Assembly: GCA_964592255.1 (NCBI GenBank)
Contig: CAZQCI010000116.1
Span: 1-6,523, forward strand
Length of the DNA: 6,523 nucleotides
Direction: 5' to 3'
Source of the DNA: CAZQCI01 sp964592255
Lineage (GTDB): Bacteria > UBA10199 > SBBF01
Part shown: positions 1-6,195 of the stretch, one piece after another
How the letters are laid out: the number at the start of each line of letters is the position of its first letter
Position numbering within the stretch: the stretch's first letter is position 1
Translations under genes and position numbers: made by a program
The notes under the pieces: generated by a model
Database searches by the model: none
Told to the model about the DNA's origin: nothing
What the model saw: only the letters and a program-made list of their open reading frames with translations

Positions 1-1296
1 AACGCGACCAGGGGTTAGATATTGGGCAATTGTCAGCTTGAGGGACGAACCATCTTTGAGTGTAATTAAAGATTGAACAGATCCTTTTCCGAAAGTACGG
101 CTTCCTATAATGAGGGCGCGGTTTGTATTTTTAAGGGCGCCTGAAACAATTTCGGAAGCAGAGGCAGAGCCTTCATTGACCAACACCACTACAGGGATGG
201 TGAGGTCGGTGGGATCAGGAGTGGCTTGGTCCATTTCTTCATCTTCTTTATTAGCGCCGACGGTATAGAGAATGTCTCCACCACTTAAAAATTGATCGAT
301 GATTCTTAAGGACTGATCCAGCAGGCCACCGGNNNNNNNNNNTAATAAACCACCTGGATTATTTCTCAAATCGAGTACTAGGGCTTGTAATGGCCCGCTA
401 GATTGGAGCTTGTTCAGTTCTCTGAGCATGTCGGCATAAGTGTTTTCTTGAAAACCGGTGAGGCGAAGAATTCCCACCCTTTTTTTGTCGGCCATGACCA
501 GTTTGGATTTGACGCTTTTAATAACTATTTTACGTCGAATCATGCTGATTTCAATCGGCGCTTCATTTTTGCGTCGAATCAGCAGAGTGACTTTGGAGCC
601 GACATCCCCACGTAGCCGATCAACGGCATCGGACAGGGGCATATTGATAGTGGAGGCATCATCAATTTGAATGATTTTGTCGTCTGGTTTAATGCCAGCC
701 GCCATTGCGGGGGTGCCATCTAAAGGGGCTATAGCTGTGAGCTCATCATCTTTAATGCCAACCACAATGCCTAGGCCGCCATATTTGCCTTGGGTTTGCG
801 TTTTAAACTCTTTGTAAGCCTCCGGTGGTAGCAAGTCGGAATGCGGATCTAGCGTTGTGAGCATCCCATTGACAAACGCATATTCCAAATTTTCCGGTTT
901 TACATCTCCCTGATAATGGTCACTAATGAAATTAAAAGTGGCGGCTGTTGGGGCGAAAATATCAGAAATTTTTTTTATTTGATCCACTAAAATTGTTTTT
1001 GATTGATCCCCTACATTAATGGTAAATTGATAAGGTGGCGTTTCTGGAAATTTGATTAAAACTTCCGGAATCATCTTTGATAAGGCATTTAATCCTTCTT
1101 TCAACATTTTATCCGGGTGAATTCGAGAAGGGTCGTAATATTCGTTTTGTATATAATAGCTGGCACGGGTAATGCGTTGAATTTTACTTAAATCTACAGC
1201 AGGCTTTTTGAAGGAAGGGAAATTAAAGCCGAAAAATATAGTGAAAAAAAATAAAATTATTAGTCGCATGAAAGGCATGTTTTTTGTATATTTCAT
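1..1296 (-). CDS. ctpA: S41 family C-terminal processing peptidase (CtpA/Prc-like), 3' end outside window
   Basis: Periplasmic serine protease of the tail-specific (CtpA/Prc) family, which trims or degrades exported proteins from their C-termini. Reading from ATG at 1296, 432 codons are visible. Residues 1-25 are a short basic start plus a hydrophobic stretch (LIILFFFTIFFGF), a signal peptide or anchor. An N-terminal helical domain contains TLDPHSDLLPP (148-158). A PDZ domain spans about 168-250 (KYGGLGIVVG start). The S41 catalytic core follows, with LRNNPGGLL before the N block and GSASASEI at 376-383. By family alignment the catalytic dyad is Ser379 and Lys404 (TFGKGSVQ), 25 residues apart as in characterised members, with Gln408 nearby. 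The frame stays open across the ten Ns, although the peptide GGLL appears on both sides of them. The ORF is still open at base 1 (TPGRV), so the C-terminus is missing. Alternative starts are Met7 and Met10; none has a clear Shine-Dalgarno sequence. It is divergent from the secreted-protein operon. Family call secure; exact subfamily name less so. Confidence 0.93.
   Translation of the reverse strand, partial: MKYTKNMPFMRLIILFFFTIFFGFNFPSFKKPAVDLSKIQRITRASYYIQNEYYDPSRIHPDKMLKEGLNALSKMIPEVLIKFPETPPYQFTINVGDQSKTILVDQIKKISDIFAPTAATFNFISDHYQGDVKPENLEYAFVNGMLTTLDPHSDLLPPEAYKEFKTQTQGKYGGLGIVVGIKDDELTAIAPLDGTPAMAAGIKPDDKIIQIDDASTINMPLSDAVDRLRGDVGSKVTLLIRRKNEAPIEISMIRRKIVIKSVKSKLVMADKKRVGILRLTGFQENTYADMLRELNKLQSSGPLQALVLDLRNNPGGLLXXXXGGLLDQSLRIIDQFLSGGDILYTVGANKEDEEMDQATPDPTDLTIPVVVLVNEGSASASEIVSGALKNTNRALIIGSRTFGKGSVQSLITLKDGSSLKLTIAQYLTPGRV
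333..342. other. Assembly gap (10 N) inside the S41 peptidase gene
   Basis: Ten unknown bases, probably a fixed-size scaffold placeholder. On the coding strand the left flank ends with codons CCA GGT GGT TTA TTA (PGGLL) and the right flank starts with CC GGT GGC CTG CTG GAT (GGLLD). S41 proteins have a single NPGGLLDQ here. The two contig ends therefore appear to encode the same peptide with different synonymous codons, so the real gap is probably negative (overlapping ends from two sequence variants). Confidence 0.95.
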
Positions 1297-1320
1297 TTTA
1301 GATTGATAGTTGACGATTCG

Positions 1321-1349
1321 TTGACTCCATGGATGTCCTGCGTTAAAAT
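1321..1349 (+). promoter_or_regulatory. Sigma70-type promoter of the secreted-protein operon
   Basis: TTGACT (1321-1326), a 17-bp spacer and TAAAAT (1344-1349) give a near-consensus -35/-10 pair; transcription would start around 1356, leaving a leader of about 60 nt before the ATG at 1416. A second -35-like hexamer, TTGACG, lies 11 bp upstream (1310-1315). On the opposite strand a weaker pair, TTAGAA (1373-1368) and TATTTT (1350-1345) with 17-bp spacing, could serve the divergent protease gene; its -10 overlaps this one. Hexamers and spacing are seen directly; activity is inferred. Confidence 0.7.
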
Positions 1350-1415
1350 AACATGATATGGCGGTTTTTCTAATTTGTGGAAACCAACCTTAACTTAAAG
1401 AAAGAAAACTTTTAT

Positions 1416-2030
1416 ATGAATCTTAAAACCTTCAAGCGATTAGCTGTATTTACCTTTATTACTCTGGTGATTTCAAGCTCTTTTGTTTGTTTTACTTCAT
1501 CGGTTTGGGCTTATGCCGTTAAGGAGTTAACGTTAAATCAGCTGGTTAGTTTTGCGCCTCAAATTGTTCGTCTTACCATTACAGACAATCGAATAGAGGA
1601 AGACGAAAATGGTTACATTGTTAATTATGTCACTGGACATGTGGACGAGTGGGTTAAAGGAAGTGGCTCAGACACCTTAGTTTTTAAGCAATTGGCAGGT
1701 ATTAGCGATCAAACTGGTGATGAGGTGTTTAAAAGTAATCGAGGGCTTCCCCGTTTTGTCGTTGGTAAAACTTATTTTGTTTTCTTAGCTGGGGAATCTG
1801 AAAAAACCGGTATGCGTGCTCCTTTAGGGCTGTATCAAGGGCAATTGGAAATGGTTAAAAAAAATGGGGAATGGGTCATTCCGTCCTTAGCTCATCGGAA
1901 GGGACTTTTTAAGTCGATGGTGTCTACCAAGTATGCCAAGGCCTTGTCGACAAGAGCGTTGCAATTAGGCCAAGGTGTTGATGATTACGAAACTTTTAAA
2001 TCCGCTGTTAAGACCATGATGGGAGAATAA
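1416..2030 (+). CDS. Exported protein of unknown function, partner gene of the matrixin protease
   Basis: 204 residues from the ATG at 1416. This start is preferred over the in-frame GTG at 1377 because it puts the signal peptide at the very N-terminus: basic MNLKTFKR, hydrophobic core about 9-28, and a probable cleavage after VWA (32) or AYA (34). No strong Shine-Dalgarno is present for either start, only an A-rich stretch with AAAGAAAG. The mature part opens with LTLNQLV, then beta-rich sequence with a charged turn (EEDENG, 61-66), a hydrophobic strand in a VGKTYFVFLAG context (116-126), and QGQLEMVKKNGEWVIPS (141-157). This layout recalls a family of small secreted proteins often seen beside matrixin-like proteases in Myxobacteria-type genomes; that link is recollection, not a search result. 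It lies 3 nt upstream of the metalloprotease and is surely co-transcribed, so a shared role (substrate, chaperone or inhibitor) is possible but unproven. Confidence 0.85.
   Translation: MNLKTFKRLAVFTFITLVISSSFVCFTSSVWAYAVKELTLNQLVSFAPQIVRLTITDNRIEEDENGYIVNYVTGHVDEWVKGSGSDTLVFKQLAGISDQTGDEVFKSNRGLPRFVVGKTYFVFLAGESEKTGMRAPLGLYQGQLEMVKKNGEWVIPSLAHRKGLFKSMVSTKYAKALSTRALQLGQGVDDYETFKSAVKTMMGE
2021..2025 (+). promoter_or_regulatory. Shine-Dalgarno sequence of the matrixin gene
   Basis: GGGAG sits 8 nt before the ATG at 2034, inside the last codons of the upstream gene, so translation of the two genes is likely coupled. It favours the ATG at 2034 over the in-frame Met6 at 2049. Confidence 0.7.
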
Positions 2031-2033
2031 AAA

Positions 2034-3377
2034 ATGACTAAAATCCATATGACTCAAAAAGTACTGTCTTTGTTAGGTTTCTTAATAGTGTGTGTGACGG
2101 CTTCGTCTGCGTGGGCAGGGGGGCCTTATCTTGTTAACGAAAGCGGCGTGGCTGCTGCATGGGATAATTCTTCTGCCATTGTCTTAAGCCCAGAAGCGGG
2201 AGACTGCGCTACCTTTAGTAACGCTGATATGGTGACTAAGCTGACAACTAACATAAGTCATTGGTCAGATATTAGCGATGTGAGTCTGACTTTTGATGTT
2301 CAAACAGGAGATATTACCGATGATATCGACTCGTCCAATTATAACGATTACTATGTTGATAGCTCGGATGATCCTGGTTTAAATGATGGGATTAACCCCA
2401 TTATTTTTGATGATGATGGGTCGATTGTGGTGGACCTGTTTGGTTCTGGAAATGAATTTTCTGTTTTAGGATTTTCGGGTCCTGATGGCTTGAATGCGGA
2501 CCAAGATACTATTTTAGATGCTCAAGCTGTTTATAATTGCCGTTGTTTATCTGGTAATGCCGCCGGAGCGTGCTCCGGTAGTTCTGGGACCATTGTGTTT
2601 ACTGAAGACGATCTTGATTTTACGATGACACATGAGACGGGCCATTTAATTGGTTTAGATCACACTCAAGTTAATCAGACAATTGCCGAAAGTGGGGGTT
2701 GTGATACATCTGTTACGGATGAATGTGATGATATTCCTACCATGTATCCTCAATCAGTGGATGCTGCCGATCAACAAACTCCTACCCGTGAAGATGAAGT
2801 GATAGTGCTTACCCTTTATGGCAACTCCACTTGGGAGGATGATAAAGTTACGGTGACGGGAACCCTGACTGATAGAAACGGTGATGCTCTTCGTTGTGCG
2901 GATATTCAAGCCCATACTTCCGACCCAGCCGATACTGTTGCCGTAGTCTCCGGGGCCTTTGCTCCTGCTGTAGATGATAACGGTGATGGTTATAGTAATG
3001 ATGATGACGAATGTCTTTCCGATTGTGGGGACTTTGTTTTACGTGGTCTTGATGCTGGCAAAAACTATACAATTACAGTCAAGCCCATTGACGAGCTGTG
3101 GGTTGGGGGCTCTAGTATTTCCCCTTGTGGAGTGGAGCAAAAATCCGGAATTGTTGAAGAGGACTTGGTCACTATTACTGGTACATCGGGTGAAGCAATT
3201 GCTTTAACGGCTTCGCAGACTCAAACCAGCTCTACCGGAGGGGCGAGAACAACGAGTAGCGGGGCTAGTGAGTCAACGGGTTGCTCTCTAAATACGGCTC
3301 AAGGCTTTAATTATAGTGGGGGGCTTTTGCTTCTTCTCCCTTTCTTTTCATTTCTTTTCAGGAGAAAAGAAGTTTGA
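2034..3377 (+). CDS. Matrixin-family (M10-like) secreted zinc metalloprotease with C-terminal sorting-type tail
   Basis: 447 residues. Signal peptide 1-28 (MTQKVLSLLGFLIVCVTASSAWA, cut after AWA). The catalytic domain runs to about 245. It has the zinc motif HETGHLIGLDH at 200-210 (ligands His200, His204, His210; general base Glu201), matching HExGHxxGxxH, and a Met-turn candidate Met237 in PTMYP. There is no cysteine-switch propeptide (PRCGxPD). Cysteines at 58, 169, 171, 180, 223 and 231 may form disulfides. Residues about 255-395 look like a beta-sandwich (VTVTGTLTDRNGDALRCADI) carrying an Asp-rich loop DDNGDGYSNDDDE (314-326) that resembles calcium-binding thrombospondin type 3 or dockerin loops. 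A Ser/Thr/Gly-rich linker (396-416) leads to Gly-Cys417, a hydrophobic helix (about 429-442) and a final RRKEV. That tail resembles MYXO-CTERM-type sorting signals. The protein is rich in Asp and probably acidic. Expected location: cell surface or outside the cell. Substrate unknown. Confidence 0.9.
   Translation: MTKIHMTQKVLSLLGFLIVCVTASSAWAGGPYLVNESGVAAAWDNSSAIVLSPEAGDCATFSNADMVTKLTTNISHWSDISDVSLTFDVQTGDITDDIDSSNYNDYYVDSSDDPGLNDGINPIIFDDDGSIVVDLFGSGNEFSVLGFSGPDGLNADQDTILDAQAVYNCRCLSGNAAGACSGSSGTIVFTEDDLDFTMTHETGHLIGLDHTQVNQTIAESGGCDTSVTDECDDIPTMYPQSVDAADQQTPTREDEVIVLTLYGNSTWEDDKVTVTGTLTDRNGDALRCADIQAHTSDPADTVAVVSGAFAPAVDDNGDGYSNDDDECLSDCGDFVLRGLDAGKNYTITVKPIDELWVGGSSISPCGVEQKSGIVEEDLVTITGTSGEAIALTASQTQTSSTGGARTTSSGASESTGCSLNTAQGFNYSGGLLLLLPFFSFLFRRKEV
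3341..3360 (+). repeat. Tandem 10-bp duplication in the matrixin C-terminal anchor
   Basis: TTTCTTTTCA occurs twice in direct succession (3341-3350, 3351-3360) and encodes FFSFLF of the C-terminal hydrophobic segment. The unit is not a multiple of three, so loss of one copy would change the reading frame just before the terminal RRK. Confidence 0.8.
3350..3373 (+). terminator. A/T-rich hairpin at the end of the matrixin gene (weak terminator candidate)
   Basis: Left arm 3350-3359 and right arm 3364-3373 pair over 10 bp (one G-T pair) with loop AGGA, ending 4 nt before the stop codon's last base. Only TTGAG follows, not a U-tract, so efficient intrinsic termination is doubtful. No better terminator is seen before proS, and some read-through into proS is possible. 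Confidence 0.3.
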
Positions 3378-3484
3378 GTCATGCCGAATACTGCCGAGGT
3401 GACAATTATATTATTCTCAAACTGACCCACTATCTACGGTTCTTCTTTCTTGAAAAGCGTTGTGTCCTCAGGTAGAAGGCAGGA

Positions 3485-4739
3485 ATGCAACTTTCCAAAA
3501 TTCTTTTGCCGACACTTCGTGAGGCTCCCAATGATGCTGAAGTTATCAGCCATAAACTTTTAGTGCGCGGAGGTTTTATCCGTAAACTCGCCTCCGGTAT
3601 TTATAATTATCTTCCCCTCGGTTTACGCACTCTTCGAAAAATTGAAACGATTATTCGTGAAGAAATGACTGCTGCTGGTGCCTCCGAGCTACTGATGCCC
3701 ATGGTTTTGCCCGCGGAGTTATGGAAAGAAACGGGACGTTGGGATATTTATGGTAAAGAACTATTGCGTTTGAAAGATAGGCACGACAATGAGTTTTGCT
3801 TGGGTCCTACCCACGAAGAAGTGATTACAGATTTAGCTCGTCGCGAGATCAAGTCGTATCGACAATTACCTTTGTCTCTTTATCAAATTCAAACTAAATT
3901 TCGTGATGAAATTCGTCCGCGTTTTGGCTTGATGCGGGGTCGCGAATTTTTAATGAAAGACTGCTATTCCTTCGACCGTAATGAAGAAGCCGCGTTAAAA
4001 ACCTATCAAGTTTATTACGAAGCCTATCGTAAAATTTTTAATCGTTGTGGTCTTAAATTTCGTGCTGTTGAAGCGGGTACTGGGACCATCGGTGGTACTC
4101 TGTCGCACGAGTTTCAAGTATTGGCCGATTCTGGTGAGGATGAAATTTTATCCTGCACTTCTTGTGATTATGCCGCCAACATTGAAAAAGCGGAATCGCA
4201 AAAAGGGGAAAGCTGCGCTCGCTGTAAACAAGGAACGATGGAGTCTCATCGTGGTATTGAAGTAGGCCAAGTTTTTTACTTAGGAACAAAATACTCTAAA
4301 GCACTGCGTGCTATTTATCTAGATGAATCCGGCAAAGAGCAACTCATGGTGATGGGTTGTTATGGCATTGGCGTTGGGCGCACGATGGCGGCATCGGTAG
4401 AACAGAATCATGATGACAAAGGAATGATTTGGCCCCGTGGGATTGCCCCGTTTTCTGTGGTGTTGGTGTCATTAGGGGTTGATGCCAAAGTTATGGAAGC
4501 CAGTCGCCGCTTGTATGACGAACTTCAAAAATTGGGACTTGATGTTTTGTGGGATGATCGAGATGAGCGTGCAGGAGTTAAACTTNNNNNNNNNNGCCGA
4601 TTTAGTGGGAATTCCTTCTCAGTTGATTGTTGGACAGCGTGGCTTGGAAAAAGGAGAAGTGGAACTCAAGGATCGTCGTACCGGTAACAAGGATATTGTT
4701 CCTTTGGAAGGTGTGGCCAAGAAAATTCATGAAACATAA
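3485..4739 (+). CDS. proS: Prolyl-tRNA synthetase, bacterial type without the INS editing domain
   Basis: Class II aminoacyl-tRNA synthetase charging tRNA-Pro in the cytoplasm. Start ATG 3485 has AGAAGG (3474-3479) upstream and matches the family N-terminus (MQLSKILLPTLREAP). Visible: motif 1 region (LLMPMVLPAELW, 69-80), FCLGPTHEEV (104-113), motif 2 (TKFRDEIRPRFGLMRGREF, 137-155), motif 3 (GCYGIGVGRTMAASVEQ, 291-307), and the anticodon-binding domain from about 320. After SHEFQVLADSGEDE the usual YbaK-like INS domain of about 180 residues is absent; a short linker with CTSC (224-227) and CARC (244-247) replaces it, a possible zinc knuckle. Total about 416 residues against about 570 in E. 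coli. The ten Ns at 4586-4595 shift the literal frame, but the second part (ADLVGIPSQLIVGQRG to KKIHET, stop 4737-4739) is clearly the same protein; about two residues (likely KD) are missing. I read this as an assembly artefact, not a pseudogene. The gene overlaps pyrF by 11 nt. Confidence 0.95.
4586..4595. other. Assembly gap (10 N) inside proS
   Basis: Ten Ns between ...GCAGGAGTTAAACTT (AGVKL) and GCCGATTTAGTGGGA (ADLVG). ProS proteins typically read GVKxKDADLIGIP here, so about 6 bases are expected. Ten is not frame-preserving and the frame changes across it, which indicates a placeholder length. Confidence 0.95.
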
Positions 4740-5445
4740 TCCTCTCATTATTGCGCTGGACACATCTTCCGCCAGCCAAGCCTTGAATTACGTGCGTCGC
4801 CTTAAGGTGGCCGGTGTGGGGTTTAAGATAGGCTACGAATTGTTTTGTGCTGAAGGGCCGCGCTTTGTGGATAAAGTTTTAAGTCATGACGTGCGCGTGT
4901 TTCTTGATCTTAAATTCCATGATATTCCTCAAACGGTTGCGCGGGTATCTTATGTTGCCACATCGATGGGTGTTTGGATGTTTAATGTGCATGCCAGTGG
5001 TGGAACAGAAATGATGAAGAGGGCGAAAGAAGCGTCCTTGGAGGCCGCTTATAAAAACAGGATATCCCCTCCCTTGGTATTAGGGGTGACGGTTTTAACG
5101 AGCATGAATGATTTGAAAGAAATCAATATTTCCTCCCCAGTGGATCAGCAAGTGGAAAAGTTGGCTAAACTGTCTCAAAAAGCGGGGTTGGATGGTGTGG
5201 TGGCCTCGGCTCAAGAAGCCTCTGTTTTACGCAAACATTGTGGGGCTTCTTTTTGTTTGGTGACCCCCGGCATTCGTTTGGCCGATTCAAAAACTCCTGT
5301 TTCTCATGACGACCAAAAGCGTATCCTCACCCCTGGGGAAGCGATCCGTAAAGGAAGTCATTATCTTGTTGTGGGTCGTCCCGTTCTTCAGTCGGCCAAG
5401 CCTCTTCAGACTATTGAAAAGATTATAGAAGATATTGAGGGGTAG
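4729..5445 (+). CDS. pyrF: Orotidine 5'-phosphate decarboxylase
   Basis: Catalyses the last step of de novo UMP synthesis, OMP to UMP plus CO2, as a cytoplasmic TIM-barrel enzyme, usually a dimer. The 238 residues are normal length. Visible landmarks: LIIALDTSS (6-14, Asp11 binds substrate), GFKIGYELF (31-39, Lys33), the family signature FLDLKFHDIPQT (58-69) with the Asp60/Lys62/Asp65 catalytic set, VLGVTVLTSM (117-126), LVTPGIRLADS (177-187) and YLVVGRPVL (212-220, Arg217 as phosphate ligand). The ATG at 4729 is chosen because MKHNPLIIALD matches the family's N-terminus. The reading frame is open further upstream to 4627, but that part is only proS sequence in another frame. The 11-nt overlap with proS, without a strong Shine-Dalgarno, suggests translational coupling. 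No intrinsic terminator is seen after it. Confidence 0.96.
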   Translation: MKHNPLIIALDTSSASQALNYVRRLKVAGVGFKIGYELFCAEGPRFVDKVLSHDVRVFLDLKFHDIPQTVARVSYVATSMGVWMFNVHASGGTEMMKRAKEASLEAAYKNRISPPLVLGVTVLTSMNDLKEINISSPVDQQVEKLAKLSQKAGLDGVVASAQEASVLRKHCGASFCLVTPGIRLADSKTPVSHDDQKRILTPGEAIRKGSHYLVVGRPVLQSAKPLQTIEKIIEDIEG

Positions 5446-5601
5446 TCTTCTTGGTTGGGGGGTGAAGTCTCCAGTTGGCTTGCTAAACTCAGTCTCGAAA
5501 TCTAACAAATAATAATAAAATCAATATCTTACAAAGAATGTCTTTTTGGCTTCTGGTTTGCATTAAAGTTAAGTGTTGTCTTCATAGGAAAGAGAGGGAT
5601 T
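5446..5601. other. Intergenic region between pyrF and the 98-residue ORF
   Basis: 156 bp, A/T-rich in its middle (AACAAATAATAATAAAA around 5503-5519). I find no convincing hairpin-plus-U-tract terminator and no good -35/-10 pair. The only clear signal is the ribosome binding site AGAGAGGG at 5591-5598. Confidence 0.5.
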
Positions 5602-5898
5602 ATGAACCAGGCTCAAAAAAACAGTAATATGACCCAAGTTCCTGAATCGTTTTTAGAATTGGAAGCGACCTTAACGCGTTCAGCCTTTGGGCATGAGTAT
5701 GCCTTGATGCATTTGACTGAATATACTTCCTACAGTCAGCAGATGGAAATTTTGGCTCAATTGGAACAACATCGACAGAATTATTTTTGGGCCCGTGAAC
5801 GTCTTTTGAAAATGAATCCGGAAAAATTAATTGCGATTGAAGAAGATCTTCGTTATCAAAAGGAGTCAATCCTTCGGCAGAATGTAACACTTCATTAA
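5602..5898 (+). CDS. Small protein of unknown function (98 residues)
   Basis: I do not recognise this protein. The ATG at 5602 has a good Shine-Dalgarno, AGAGAGGG (5591-5598), 3 nt upstream, which supports real translation. No signal peptide, membrane segment or cysteine is present, so it is probably cytoplasmic. The sequence is predicted mostly helical: LELEATLTRSAFGHEYALMHL, then QQMEILAQLEQHRQNYFWARERLL and EKLIAIEEDLRYQKESIL, with alternating charged and hydrophobic residues as in a helical hairpin or short coiled coil. It stands alone on its strand between pyrF and the tRNA operon and is followed by the stable-RNA promoter 18 bp after its stop. An overlapping opposite-strand ORF (5600-5890) is judged a shadow because it lacks a ribosome binding site. 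It could be a lineage-specific regulatory or adaptor protein, but there is no direct evidence. Confidence 0.7.
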   Translation: MNQAQKNSNMTQVPESFLELEATLTRSAFGHEYALMHLTEYTSYSQQMEILAQLEQHRQNYFWARERLLKMNPEKLIAIEEDLRYQKESILRQNVTLH

Positions 5899-5915
5899 AA
5901 GTATCTAAAATTTCC

Positions 5916-5942
5916 TTGACACCTAAGTGATTTTTAAATAAT
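5916..5942 (+). promoter_or_regulatory. Putative stable-RNA promoter of the tRNA operon
   Basis: A perfect -35 TTGACA (5916-5921) is followed by AATAAT (5937-5942) after a short 15-bp spacer; TAATTT at a 17-bp spacer is the alternative -10. Upstream, 5893-5913 is A/T-rich (TTCATTAAAAGTATCTAAAA), as in UP elements, and downstream comes CCCGGCC (5945-5951), a GC-rich discriminator of the kind found at stringently controlled rRNA and tRNA promoters. Start would be near 5950, giving a leader of about 165 nt before tRNA-Thr. Function inferred. Confidence 0.5.
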
Positions 5943-5949
5943 TTCCCGG

Positions 5950-6114
5950 CCTTAACGTTTTTTTAATCGTTTGCGGTCGGAGGCGTGTCTTCAAAAATAA
6001 TAATCAATTCATATCTTTAAGTAGGCTTTTAAAGAAAAAACGTTTTGTCTTTATTTTGTGATCTTTGAAATGATTTTGTTGTGGAGGTTTGACCTGGCAT
6101 TTACTCAGACATAA
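5950..6114 (+). promoter_or_regulatory. Leader of the tRNA operon
   Basis: No ORF with a start is apparent. It holds a T-tract (about 5960-5966), a 22-bp nearly perfect palindrome centred on AACGTT (6031-6052, one mismatched pair), a boxA-like core CTTTAA (6015-6020) and the better boxA match described separately. The sequence GTGGAGG at 6081-6087 resembles a ribosome binding site but no ATG follows before the tRNA. Confidence 0.4.
6059..6070 (+). promoter_or_regulatory. boxA-like antitermination sequence
   Basis: TGATCTTTGAAA closely resembles the boxA elements of rRNA leaders (E. coli TGCTCTTTAACA; Firmicutes TGTTCTTTGAAAA), which load NusB/NusE for antitermination. It lies 45 nt before tRNA-Thr, inside the long leader, as expected for a stable-RNA operon. 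Confidence 0.45.
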
Positions 6115-6187
6115 GCCGACGTAGCTCAGCTGGTAGAGCAACTGATTTGTAATCAGTAGGTCGCCAGTTCAATCCTGGCCGTCGGCT
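6115..6187 (+). tRNA. tRNA-Thr (anticodon TGT)
   Basis: Complete cloverleaf: acceptor GCCGACG (6115-6121) with CGTCGGC (6180-6186), D stem GCTC/GAGC, anticodon stem ACTGA/TCAGT with loop TTTGTAA and anticodon TGT at 6148-6150, T stem GCCAG/CTGGC with loop TTCAATC. Discriminator T6187 is followed by CAA, so CCA is not encoded and must be added by nucleotidyltransferase. Confidence 0.97.
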
Positions 6188-6195
6188 CAAGTACG

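Noticed and set aside
403..670. Plus-strand ORFs inside the S41 protease
   Set aside because: They lie antisense to a well-conserved PDZ/S41 coding region and show no recognisable protein features.
2848..3207. ORFs on both strands inside the matrixin gene
   Set aside because: Low-complexity shadows of Asp-rich codons (GAT repeats give His/Met/Val runs).
3371..3423. 8-bp inverted repeat AGTTTGAG / CTCAAACT after the matrixin gene
   Set aside because: Loop of 37 nt and no U-tract; too weak to call a terminator or operator.
3450..3478. TTGAAA-17-TAGAAG as a proS promoter
   Set aside because: The -10 would overlap the Shine-Dalgarno and give an almost leaderless transcript; likely chance.
4627..4728. 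Upstream in-frame extension of pyrF giving a 272-residue protein
   Set aside because: The extra residues are the proS C-terminus read in another frame; the family N-terminus fits the ATG at 4729.
5600..5890. Opposite-strand ORF over the 98-residue gene
   Set aside because: No ribosome binding site, and it mirrors the + strand ORF that has a good one.
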